DNA of 64,000 nt, from assembly GCA_905221605.1 (NCBI GenBank), contig CAJNDS010002436.1:136501-200500 (forward strand). Reading direction: 5' to 3'. The position numbers and the translations under genes are program-made. Of this stretch, positions 36,318 through 47,505 are shown piece after piece. Each line of letters opens with the position of its first letter. Position 1 is the first letter of the stretch. The DNA is from Symbiodinium natans. Lineage: Eukaryota; Sar; Dinophyceae; Suessiales; Symbiodiniaceae. The notes beneath the pieces were generated by a model. It was not told the origin of the DNA. It ran no database searches and worked only from the letters and a program-made list of their open reading frames with translations.

Positions 36318-37631
36318 CTACTGCATCAGCTGACGCACAAAATCAGCCATGGGGGAAATTGACATCGCCCCACCCAATGCGGCATAGCAGATCGCACAGT
36401 AGCGGCTGGCTCCGCTCGGCTTGCAGATCAGAATGTACGACATGGCCGGTACCAGAAGGACGTTGAAGCTGGTGATTGTGCAGCCCACCACACTTTCCAA
36501 TGCTTCAATCTGGTCGGCGAAGTACAATGCCACTGCAGCACTGCACAAAAGAACTGGCAACATGACCAGAGGGCCAGCAATTTCAGTGGGGCACAATACT
36601 CCTAAGGCCCGTCCATAAGCATTGCCCAGAGGTCGCGCCATGGGAACTGCAATTCCCAGCACTTTGATTGCCATCCAGACACCAGCAATCACCCTGAACT
36701 CACCTCCAATGTTGGCGATGATGTCAGGCTGGAAAGAGGGACCAAAAATGCCGTACACAATGCTGCCAAAGCCAATGGTCGCAACCAAAAAAACTGTCCA
36801 GGCACCCAGGATTGCACGGCGTAGCTCCGTGTGGCTGCGCGTGCTGTGCAGCACGGTGCAAATCAACGGGTGCGTCCCCGCACTGAACAGGATCATCGCG
36901 AAGGAGGTGGGGATGTACTGTGGGTCTGCAATGTAGGCTGTATCCTCTGACCAGCGCATTGCCTGCCAACCACTGTGCACCAGAATGACAAAAATCGAAA
37001 CTGATGCCAGCGATGACAGCAAGCCAATGTAGGCAAAGACGCGGTCTGAGAAGGCAGACAGAAGCACACACACGGCAGCACTGGTTAGGATCGCTGTGCC
37101 TTCCGAGACTGGCAGCATTGCCCCCAAAGCTTTGCCAAGGTTGATCGAGCAACTACTGCTGTATGCTGCCAGTTCAGCCATGGCGACTGCCTGTGTCATT
37201 GTAGCAAAGGCAGGGCCAAAGGCACTCCGGGCCAAATCCGAGTACTCGGGGAATGGAGTGCCCCGAGAAACCAGTGTAACCAGTGCCTCCTGCAGCATTA
37301 GCGCGGTGTGCATGCAGAGCCCAGTCACCAGCATCATCAGGAGAGCTGCAGACCAGCCAACTCGAGCAAAGCAAAAGGGCAATGTCATCTGTGCCACGTT
37401 CAAGAGGAAGCTAACCAAGGTGAAGGTCGCCTCTATCCCCGTCATCAGCTTTGTGACAACGACGCGGGCGGCTCCCTCAGCTGCGAAGTCTTTTGCCGCA
37501 TTGCTGAGTTCCACGTTGCCGTTCTTTGTGCTCATCTCCGTCGCTTGCATGATGTCATTGTTGACCGAGTGCGGGTCCACCACCGCTTTCGACCGCCGCC
37601 GTGGCCCAAGAAGGGGCTGCGTCAAAGCCAT
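36318..37631 (-). CDS. AAAP-family amino-acid transporter, intact, intronless (unit A)
   Basis: A 437-codon uninterrupted frame. The AAAP family (which includes vesicular GABA and SLC38-type carriers) moves amino acids with H+ or Na+ across plasma or vacuolar/vesicular membranes. Residues 1-57 are a polar N-terminal tail. About 11 hydrophobic segments follow, roughly at 66-85, 93-115, 142-158, 176-192, 197-218, 240-262, 272-296, 312-332, 352-372, 378-402 and 410-426. The first contains [16 protein letters not shown], matching the family's broken first helix (L-P-x-x-F then G-W). The ATG at 37631 is chosen because an in-frame TAG lies a few codons upstream and because the same [10 protein letters not shown] start is kept in unit C. 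The lack of introns contrasts with the two dioxygenase genes. Substrate cannot be told. Confidence 0.88.
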   Translation of the reverse strand: MALTQPLLGPRRRSKAVVDPHSVNNDIMQATEMSTKNGNVELSNAAKDFAAEGAARVVVTKLMTGIEATFTLVSFLLNVAQMTLPFCFARVGWSAALLMMLVTGLCMHTALMLQEALVTLVSRGTPFPEYSDLARSAFGPAFATMTQAVAMAELAAYSSSCSINLGKALGAMLPVSEGTAILTSAAVCVLLSAFSDRVFAYIGLLSSLASVSIFVILVHSGWQAMRWSEDTAYIADPQYIPTSFAMILFSAGTHPLICTVLHSTRSHTELRRAILGAWTVFLVATIGFGSIVYGIFGPSFQPDIIANIGGEFRVIAGVWMAIKVLGIAVPMARPLGNAYGRALGVLCPTEIAGPLVMLPVLLCSAAVALYFADQIEALESVVGCTITSFNVLLVPAMSYILICKPSGASRYCAICYAALGGAMSISPMADFVRQLMQ

Positions 37632-38639
37632 GAGCGAAACGCGCCAGCCCTGGTCCTACGAGCTCCGAGTTCGGGGTTTACTGCAGGAACCCTGAAACCC
37701 TGAACCCATCAACCCTGAAACTAAGAGCCGCCTGGAGCGATTAACCGCGTCAACGTTCGGAAGATGGAGTTTGGGTTCTGATTCAAGGTTCTCTCGCTTC
37801 AACAGGTCTCAGTGTGTAAGTGTGTGTCACTCAGGGTTGCGAGGGTCTCTGAGGGCTATGAGGGTTTGAAGGGCCAGGCTCTGAAGGCCTAAACTAAACA
37901 ATTTGGATCTCTGAGGGCTCTGGGCGGAGGTTACTAAATGTCTGCGGCTTCACGGCGGACGCAGGGTACAGCAGATGCACATCCCAAAACCCCGAACCGA
38001 CTCGAGGGTAACTGCCAAGCCCTCTTCAGACTCCCTCCACATCCTTTCTACAAGCCGAAAGTACGAAGCTGTGATCTATACAGGTACTGGAAGTATCTTT
38101 GAACCGATCGTAAGGATGTCTTCACCTCCGATGCCAGCGCGAGTCCATTGTTGGGAGCAGTACTGTAATAACAACGGCATGGAATATGCGGGCCTTTCCC
38201 ACGTCGGTGACATGGGCATCACGTTGTCCCGGTCCGACATGATCATGTCGGAGAACGGCCTCAGGATCACACATGTCGGGTTTCCCACATGCTGCTGTCA
38301 CTCCGTTCTCCAACTCCCATCAACTTTATCTTTCACTTTGTCCCCGGCTTGAAGAGCCAGTCCGAGGTGCGCTCGCGGTGCCAGCAGGTGCCACACCTCT
38401 ATCAAGAGCAACCATCTTGAAGCATTGAAAACTCTGTGTGTGTGGCACCAGAGCAGTGGAAACCACTCAACACATGGGAAGACCACTGATGACAACTGCA
38501 TTAATCATTATGCACCCGCTTCTTAGCATAGAGTGCTCTGGGCCTGGGGCAACTTCCTGCCACTACCAGCAACCGCGTGGAAGGACTTGCTTTGACACAG
38601 ATTCAGACCAGGGGTCAAACAAAAACAAAGGGTTTAGGA

Positions 38640-39310
38640 GGGGCGCAGCGCACACACCATGCTCGCATGCTCGCAGGATGGGTTCGGCAGGGTTTTGAAG
38701 AAAGCTTGCACGGATTTGGGGATGAGGGAGGGGGGGGGGGGGGGGCAGCCATATTCTGTGAAGCAAACTTGCTCGGTGTTACACAGCGGCGGCGGCGCAC
38801 CCCCGCCCCCCTTCCCCCCAACCCCCATTTCCAAACACAATGCTCGCGCACGCTTAAGCTGGGGGGGAGGGCCATGCCCATTTGCAAACACAATGCTCGC
38901 AGCATGGAGTCAAAAAGGTGGTTTAGGTGGGGGGCCGCAGAGCCGCCCATTTGCAAAGAGAACTGCGTCATGGGTTTAAAAGGGATTGCAGCCCCTGATT
39001 TGCAAACACAATGTTCGCATCATGGGTTTGTAAGGGATTCAGATGCTTGGAAGCAAGCTTGCACGGCTTAGGGGGGTTGGAGGGGGTGCTCGCTCACCCC
39101 GAGTTGCAAATACACTGCTCGCATCATGGGTGTTAAGCAGCGAGCATCTTTGCCTTGAAGCAAGCTTTACACGGCTTTAGAAAAAGCGGAGCAGGGTCAA
39201 GGCCGCGGGTGGGGGTGCAGGCACCCCATTTGCACACAAAACGTTTGAGTGATGGGTTGGCAAAGGATTCGTACGCTTTGAAGCAAGCTTGGCTTTAGAA
39301 AAGCGGAGGG
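38640..39310. repeat. ~110-bp minisatellite with palindromic core (unit A)
   Basis: About six imperfect units. Each has 'tttgcaaacacaatgctcgc', then 'atcatgggttt', then 'gaagcaagcttgcacggc' and a G-rich tail. 'GCAAGCTTGC' is a 10-bp perfect palindrome. Further units lie at 43925-44230 and 46050-46450 in unit B. Confidence 0.8.
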
Positions 39311-41079
39311 CTTGCGGGGGAAAATCCACTGACGCCAGCCTTGCATTGCGGCCCGATGACTATGCTTGGACATGGAACTGCATGCCTGTATATTGCTGCA
39401 CATGGTAGGAAAGACTGATTATGCCACTTGTTCGTTTTGGGTGGCTGGCGGACAGTCGCAAACTTTCCGGCACAATCACCACGTGAAACTGTGGCAAGCC
39501 AGGCAGTTCAGCTTCGGCGATCCAGCTTTGGCTGCGAGATAAGCAAAATGCAAGAAGCTGAAGAAGTAGGCACAAACATACAAAAACTCTCATGACAAGC
39601 TATGATCGGATGTTTCAGGTGCAAGGACACATGCAAGCAAAACCGAGGACATGGCATTTGTTTGATTGTCAACGAACATCCTTTTTCCCCCGCGTAGGTG
39701 TGCGCTTCATGCTGGAGCGGGGACGAACACGCGTAAAGCCCAGAACAAGGCACACTCACGCATGTGTGATGTACTTCTGAGGACATGGCTGAAACCCACA
39801 CTTTCAAGTCACCCCCAGAATGGTTATCACATGTCATCATTCTCATCATTCTCATCATTCTCATGATTCTCAGCTGGAGGTCCTGCCTTGATCGGGCCGG
39901 AGCGGGTGTTGCGCACGAAAAGCAAGAAGCCTGGACTCTGGCTAGCAGAATCCGGCAGAATCCAGCATCTACGGCCAAGGGCGTCTCGTTCCTACACAGA
40001 CACAGGTGCTTTGAGGCCGTACACTGAGGCGCAGGAAGCTTCCGAAGCAAAGTGAAAGCACTGTTCTGGTCTCTCGGGCCATGGCGAGCCGCCCTCGGAC
40101 TCCTCCACCACCCTTGACCTGCCAGGGCAAGGGAAACTGCGAAGCGGCAACTGCCAACCCCGCACCAGATAATCCCCCCCCCCCTGCACAGCCAAAAAGG
40201 TGCGTGCTCAGCGTGACTTAACGTTCTACAAAACTATAAAACTGATGTTGAACCCGGACAAACGCGAGTGATTGAACGACTCAAAGTGACTGAAGACGGA
40301 CCACGAATCAACGCGACCGAACGGACTCGACGCGACTGAGCGCGAATGAACGTGCGAGACTCACTGCGTGTGGCCTCAAGCCCCAGGCGGGCTGAGCAGC
40401 CCTTCCGTTGGCCGCGGCGGCGCTTCGGGGATGTTCAGCGAGACGCAGCATCCACACAGGCCTCCGCAAGCGGCGCTTAGGCTTAAACCGAAAAGGCAGG
40501 GCTCAGGAACCAAACCCTTCAACCCTTTCAGACTTTCAGACGCTGAGCCCTGAGCCCTGAGCCCATAAGACTGAATTCTAAACACGCCAGGCCCTTTGGG
40601 TTTAGACCCCCCCCCGATTCTCGTGTCCATGCAAACAGTTCTTAAAAGGAAGCGTCATCAGGGGAGTGACATTGTTTACTTGCTTGGGGTTTTGGAGCTG
40701 TACTGGCTTTTAGTTGCCTGCGGCCTTCGCTAGCCCGGACCAGAAAACCTAAAGACCTCAACTGGCGGGGTGATCGGCTTTTGCTTAGAAGTTGGGGAAG
40801 CAGGCTACCAGCCAGATCAAGCGATGGTTGTTTTTCACAAGCAAGCTGCCGAAACCCCTGCACTCGTGCCCAATGCAAACTCAAGGCTTGCCAGGCACAG
40901 CTGGGGAGCCGGTTTTGGGTCTTCAAGGCTCGCTTTGCGCAGGAACTTCGCTTAGCGACATGGTCCTGCCATCGATGGCTCGATCGTTGACTACAATCTC
41001 CGTTAGGAGTCGTGTCCGGTGTCCGACGATTTGGAAGGGCAAGCCACTGACATAATGCCTGATACACAACCTTTCAGCA

Positions 41080-41155
41080 CACATACATACATACATGCAT
41101 ACATACATACATACATGCATGCATGCATACATACATACATATATATATATATATA
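41080..41155. repeat. (CATA)n / (CATG)n microsatellite
   Basis: Tetranucleotide CATA and CATG units followed by a short AT run. It occupies the place where unit A has its long AT run, 3' of the transporter copy. Confidence 0.85.
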
Positions 41156-41209
41156 CTTGCTCAAACTTCGGCTGACATGTCGGGACTTGCCCTCCACTAG
41201 GTTGACAGG

Positions 41210-42717
41210 CGCTGACACACATTGACACACAAACTGCCAAAGGACAGCCGTACCCAGTATGGCACAGCAGATCGCGCGGTAGCGGCTCAGCTCGGCTTGC
41301 AGACCAACATGTATCAAAACATATGACATGGCCGGTACGAGTATCAGGAGGACGTTGAAGCTTGTGATGGTGCAGCCCACCACACTTTCGCGAGGCACAC
41401 AAGAACGGGCAACATGACCCGAGGACGGGGCACTCTCAGTGGGGCACAACTATCCTAAGGCCCCTGCATAAGTGCCCAAAGGTCGCGCCATGGGAACTGC
41501 ATGTCTTGGCACTTTGATTGCCATCCACACACTACCAATCACCTTGAGTTCACCTCCAATGTTGGCGATGATGTCAGGCTCCAGCTTGTGACCAAAAAGC
41601 ACGTACGCAATGTTGAGCTCTGGATCTATGGTGCTGAACTGCAGCCCTCCGGGAGTTGACACCACAGCTGCTTGCCTGGAGGCGGCAGGATTCACACAGG
41701 CAATCTCAAGCAGGCAAGGACGACAGCACCGCGCTGGGGGCGTCACTGGAACTGGCAGGACCTGAGTCAATCCTGCTGAAAGTTGGCGCACCATCTTCCT
41801 CTAGCAGTGGCAGGGCTGCCGACCCGGGAACTGCGATGTCGGCATCTCCAGTGCCGGAGCTGAGTCCATCATGTGGAATTGACCCAACTTCCTCCTTCGG
41901 CAGTGCTAGCACGGAGACCGCCGCATGCATGTCCACAGCGCAGCTCTGGGGTGGAACGGTGGGAGAAATGGCCACTCTGCCAAAGCCAATGGTCACAACC
42001 CAAGAAATGTCCAGGCACCCAGGATTGCACGGCGCAGCTCCGTGTGGCGTCACGTGCTGTGCAGCACGATGCAAATCAACGGGTGTGTCCCCGCCGTGAA
42101 CAGGATCATCGCGAAGGAGGTGGGGACGTACTGCAAGCTTGCAATGTAGGCTGTGTCCTCAGACCAGCGCGCTGTCGGCCAACCACTGTCCACCAGAGTG
42201 ACCAAAATCGAAACTGACGCCAGCGATGACATCAAGCCCAGCAAGCCAATGTAGGCACAGACGCGGTCTGAGAAGGCAAACAGCAGCACACAGCAGCCCG
42301 GGGCCAAAGGCACTCCGGGCCCAATCCGAGTAGTCCGGGGAAGGGAGTGTTCCGAGAAACCAATGTGACCAGTGCCTCTTGCAGCATCGGCGCGGTGTTC
42401 ATGTAGAGCCCGCCCACCAGCATCCTCAGAAAAGCTGCAGACCAGCCAACTCGAGCAAAGCAAGAGAGGCAATGTCATCTGTGCCACGTTCAGGAGGAAG
42501 CTGACCAAGGTGAACGTTGCCTCTATCCCCGTCATCAGCTTTGTGCCAACAGCGCGGGCGCAGCCTTCAGCTTCGAAGTCTTTTACCACATTGCCGAGTT
42601 CCACGTTGCCGTTCTTTGTGCTCATCTCCGTCGCTTGCATAAAGTGCTTGCAGGCCGTCATTGTTGACCACATACTGGCCCCCCACCACTTTCCACCGGC
42701 ACGGTGGCCGAAGCCAT
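41210..42717 (-). pseudogene. AAAP transporter pseudogene with internal insert (unit B)
   Basis: The 5' part keeps the frame ([40 protein letters not shown]). It shifts frame at MTLP and loses about 150 bp covering the third and fourth membrane segments. It regains frame for AFSDRVCAYIGLLG through LICIVLHST, then shifts again. A foreign segment (about 41635-41965) interrupts the gene before [16 protein letters not shown]. The C-terminal part resumes with [13 protein letters not shown] and then diverges. Multiple independent lesions show it is dead. Confidence 0.85.
41635..41965 (-). other. Coding-like insert inside unit B pseudogene
   Basis: About 330 bp not present in units A or C. On the minus strand it gives an acidic, protein-like frame (VLALPKEEVGSIPHDG, then DADIAVPGSAALPLLEEDGA) of about 75 residues. 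It does not resemble the transporter. It may be an exon captured from another gene or a retained novel sequence. Confidence 0.5.
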
Positions 42718-44654
42718 GAGCGCAAAACACCAGCTCTGGTCCTACGAACTCCGAGTTCGGGTTCTCTGCAGGAACCCTGAGACCCTGAAGCACTTGAACC
42801 CCTGAACCCGGAAACTTGACCGCGTCAATGTTTCGGAAGATGGAGTATGAGCAGTTCAGGGTTCTCTCGTGATTGTAAGAGTGTGTTACTCAGGGTTGCG
42901 AGGGTCTCTCGGAGCTCTGAGGGTTTAAGAGGTCTCTCTCAAGGTCATGAAAGGCAAGGGCCGGGCTCTGAAGGCCTACACTAAACACTTTGGATCTCTG
43001 AAGGCTTTGATGCCTTGGCCTGAATGTCTGCGGCTTCTCGGCGGGCGCAGGGTAGAGCAGATGCAGCCCTGCTGGCATCAACTCCCAAAGCTAGCACAGG
43101 ATGTGTAATGAGGATGCAGAAGGCGACGTTTAGGAGTCACCCGAAACTTCAGAACGAGGCAGATGCGGGCCCGCCTTTGGGGTCGAGGGGTTCCACACAG
43201 GAGCGTCCCCTGTGAAACCTGGGGCGGCCAACGGCTCGTGTCAAGGGCTTCGGTTCAGGGTTTGGGTATGGGGTTCATGCAGCCAAGGGGCTGGGCCCTC
43301 ACGACCCTCACCCAACAAGCTCTGCAAAACCCTCAAACCAACAACAACAACTTTCGGGGCTAGCTGACAAGCCCTCTGCAGACTCCCAAGCAGAAAGTAT
43401 GAAGCTGTGCTCTACACAGGTACTGGAAGAACCTTCGAGTTGACCTTTACTCAGGATGTGAACGGACGAAGGAAGGACATGCACGAAGCTTTGCCGGGGT
43501 CGGTGCCCGTGGGCATCACTTTGTCCCAGTCCGATGTGATCGCGTCGGAGCACGGCCTCAAGGATCACACGTGTCGGGTTTCCCACATCCTACTGTCACT
43601 CCGTTCTCCAACTCTCATAAACTTTGTCTTTCGCTATGTCTTGCCTCCAGGCTTGAAGAGCCAGTCCGTGGCGCGCTCGCGGTGCCAGCAGCTGCCACAC
43701 CTCTACCAAGGGCAATCAATCTTGAAGCATTGAAAACTGTGTGTGTGTGGCTCCAGAGCAGTGGAGACTACTCAACACATGGGAAGACCACTGATGACAA
43801 CTGCATTATGCACCCGCTTCGTAGCATGGCGTACTCTGGCGTAACTTCCTGCCGGTTCCAGCAACCACGTGGAAGGACTTGCTTTGATACAGATTGAGAC
43901 CATGGGTCAAGCACCAACAGGGGGTTTAGGACAATGCTCGCATGCTCGCAGGATGGGTTCGGCAGGGCTTTGAAGCCAGCTTGGCACGGATTTGGGGGAT
44001 GAGGGGGGGCGGGGGAGTAGCCATATTCTTTGCTCGGTAGTGCGGGGGCTGGCGTAACACCCCCCCATTTCACGGCTTAAGAAATGCGGGGGGGGGGGGG
44101 GGGGGGGCATGCCCATTTGCAAACACAATGCATCCAATTTGCAAACACAACGCTTGCGTGATGGGTTTGCAAAGGATTCGTATGCTTTGAATTTGAAGCA
44201 AGATTGGCTTTAAAAAGCGAGGGGTTGCGGGGGCGGGGGGAATCCACCCGTCCCTGCCCCATTGCGGCCCCGATATGCTTGGACATGGAAATGCATGCCT
44301 GTATATGCTAAACAAGACTGAGCATGCCTCTTTTTCCTTTGGGGTTGCAAACTTCTTCTCCGGCATAATCCCCACCTGAAAGTGTAGCAAGCTGTGCGGT
44401 TCAGCTTCGGCGATCCAGCTTTGGCTGCGAGAACAGCTACAAGAAGAAGTAGGTAAAAACGTATAGGAACTCTCATGGCAAGCTATGATCGGATATTTCA
44501 GATGCAAGGCACATGCAAGCAACACCGATGACATGCCCTTTGTTTGGGGACGAACACGCGTAAAGCCCAGAACAAGGCACACTCACGCATGTGTGATTTA
44601 CTTCTGAGGACACGGCTGAAACCCACACATCCAAGTCACCCAGAATGGTTCTCA

Positions 44655-44862
44655 CATGTCATCATTCTCATCCTTCTCATCCTTCTCATCCCTCTCATCC
44701 TTCTCATCCTTCTCATCCTTCTCATCCTTCTCATCCTTCTCATCCTTCTCATCCTTCTCATCCTTCTCATCCTTCTCATTCTCATCACTCTCATCACTCT
44801 CATCATTCTCATCACTCTCATCACTCTCATCTTTCTCATCATTCTCATCATTCTCAGCTGCA
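44655..44862. repeat. 9-bp tandem array (CTCATCCTT)n
   Basis: About 12 near-perfect CTCATCCTT units, followed by variants (CTCATCACT, CTCATCATT). Because the unit is 9 bp, frames in both strands stay open (SSF, HPS, LIL; DEK, EDE/RMR repeats). The matching place in unit A (39826-39872) has only a few CATCATTCT units, and in unit C (57670-57700) about three. Confidence 0.95.
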
Positions 44863-45599
44863 ACTGGGAGGTCCTGCCTTGATCGGGCCGGAGCGGGTGT
44901 TGCACACGACAAGCAAGAGCCTGGACTCTGGCTAGCAGCATCTAGCAGAATCCAGCAGAATCCAGCATCTAAGCCCAAGGTCGTCTCGTTCCTACACAGA
45001 CACAGGTGCTTAGAGGCCGGACCCTGAGGCGCAGAAGGTTTCCGAAGCAAAGTGAACGAACTGTTTTGAGTCCCTCGGGCCATGGCGAGTCGCCCTCGGA
45101 CTCCCCCACCAGCCTGCCAGGGCAAGGGAAAACTGCGAAGCGGCAACTGCCATGCCCCGCACCAGATAATTGCCCCCCCCCCCCTACACAGCCAAAAAAG
45201 GCGCATGCTCAGCGTGACTGAGCGCAGTTCTACAACTATAAAACTGATGTTGAACGCGAGCGAACACAACTGAACGTGCGATTGAACGTTTCAAAGCGAC
45301 TGACCAGGAATCAACCCGACCGAACGCGACGCGACTGAGCACGGCTCGAACGTGAATGAACGCTGTCGGCCACCGTTGAAATGGAACATCTGAACTTTCG
45401 CACATCACTCACCTGCAAGAATTACTCACTTGTTCACTCACATTGCTCATCTGTGTCGGTCCTTCAGCGTGCTTGCTTTTTCTGAAGAGGCTGGATCAGC
45501 CCGTCTCGTCCACCCAGCGCCGGCGCTAATCTGTTTACTAGGTTGACTCGGATTACACAACACACCAGCACGAAGGACGGTAAGAGTATTGTTTCTTTT

Positions 45600-46035
45600 G
45601 TTGTGGCGGCTTTTTTGCCGTGGAGGCCTGGCGCGTTGTTTATGCTGTGGAGGCCGGGCGCGTGTCTTTTGGCTGCGGAGGCCAGGCGCTGGAGGCCTGG
45701 TGTGCTTCCTTTTTGGCTGTGGAGGCCTCGTTTTATTGCTGTGGAGGAATTGTGGAGGTCTTTTTGCTGTGGAGGCCTGGCACCCTTTGTTTTGTGGAGG
45801 CCTTGCTCTTTGCTTGGGTGGAGGCCAGACGCATCTTTTGCCGTGGAGGCCTGTGGAGGCCTGGCGCTTTTCTTGCTCTGGAGGCGTTTTTGCAGTGGAG
45901 GTCGGGCCCGTTTGCTTTCTTGTCCTGGAAGTCTGCGCTTATTTAGCTGTGGAGGTTTGGCGCCGCACGTTTCTTGCTGTGGAGGGCGCACTTTCTTCTG
46001 TGGAGACCGGGCGCATTGTTTTTTGCTGTGGAAGT
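45600..46035. repeat. GGAGGCC-type minisatellite
   Basis: Roughly a dozen imperfect units of 25-50 bp share 'gctgtggaggcctggcgc' and a T-rich joint ('tttttgctg'). The minus-strand 263-codon frame (45464-46255) that reads as a Lys/Pro/Gln-rich protein comes from this array and is not supported as a gene. Confidence 0.85.
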
Positions 46036-47399
46036 CGAATCGAAGCTTGCACGGCTGAAACAGCAAGGAAGGGGCTTGGGAGGGCATGGCCATTGCAAAC
46101 GCAATGCTCGCATCATGGATTAAACAAAAACCAGAGAGTTTAGGAGGGGCACAGCGCAAAACACATTCGGCGGGGATTTGAAGCAAGCTAGCACGGATGT
46201 GAAAAGGGGCGAAGCCACATTCTTCGAAGCAAGCTTGCACGGTGTTAAAAAGCATGGGTGCTTGAAAAAGCGGGGGGCGGAGGGGGGAGGGGGAGGGGAA
46301 TGCCTATTGGCAAACACAATGCTCGCAGTGTGGGGTACAAAAGGAGGCTTGGAAGCAAGCTTGCACGGCACAAAAAAACACGGGGGGTTAAGGGGGGCAC
46401 GCCGCCCCCCGATTGCAAACACAATGCTCGCGTGATGGGCTTTATAAGAGACAGCACAAAGCATACGTGCTCTGCTCTGGGAAAGCCAGCGTTAAGAGCA
46501 CTCAGAGGACAAAACACAAGGAATGTCAAGGACTATCAATGGCCACTAAACTCGCGGAGCTCCCGCTGATGCTTCACCTTCCTGAAACACTCCACTTTGC
46601 GCCATGCGTACAACGGGATGGGTTGAAGTGGAGCAACTTTGGCATGCGTCCCAAGAGACTTCACATCTTCTCACCGAGCGCCGTGCCGTGCCAACGATGT
46701 CAACAACGCGCCAGTGCAGGCTGGCCAAAGCTCGGGAGCCCAAGGACCTAGCGAAACAAGAGCTGAAGTAGCACATGGGCGCAAGCACATTCACTGACAG
46801 CTTTGACTATGTTTCACCTTGAGCGACTTTGCCCTTCAACGAAGCCCGAAGAGGTCAGCTCTTGGGGGGTCGAACGGACAGATGCTGAGACAGCCGTCAA
46901 GCACGTGTCTTGAGTCTTGGAGGTGGTGGGTTGGGGTGGACGAGAAGTACGAGAAGTACCTGGCAGTCGGTCCGGTCGTGCACCTATCTTTACCTAAGCG
47001 CCTATGTAAGTGCCCTGGATGTGCTACGATAATCGCGCATGGGCGTCAACCCAAGTGCAGTTCCGCGGCTCACGGAGATGGGCGGGTAGAATGCGAGACG
47101 CCGCAGCAAAAGAAGCTCGCGCCGGTTGCATCACAAGATGCGATCGGGCCGACAGATAGTGCTAGAAGGCTCCGAAAGCTCCTACGGCTCAGCAGGTTTA
47201 CAGGATCTAGGGGTGGAATGCTTGATGCTTGAAGGATTGCAGTAGCTTGCGCCATTGGATACGAATATCCACAACTCAACGCAGCGAGCTGCCCCAATCG
47301 GCCTGAAGACCATCATGAGAGGCGCTCGTCTCGGGCTGGGCGGTGCCTCTCAGGTGAGAAACGGCGCTTCTCGGCACTCTTGGCGCTCTGCGAGCACCC

Positions 47400-47505
47400 T
47401 GCACTGCCATGCACACTGCTATGCACACTGCCATGCACACTGCCATGCACACTGCCATGCGCACTTCCATGCACACTGCCATGCGCACTGCCATGCACAA
47501 GCGCT
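47400..47505. repeat. 12-bp tandem repeat (CACTGCCATGCA)n
   Basis: About eight units with single-base variants. The matching site in unit C (60237-60266) has only about two units, so the array expanded or contracted after duplication. Confidence 0.9.

Noticed and set aside
38640-39310. Regular repeats resembling a CRISPR array
   Set aside because: Units are ~110 bp, imperfect, with no constant repeat/unique spacer pattern and no cas genes, and the genome is eukaryotic.
45464-46255. 263-codon minus-strand frame rich in Lys, Pro and Gln
   Set aside because: Comes from the GGAGGCC minisatellite; no domain, and no counterpart in units A or C.
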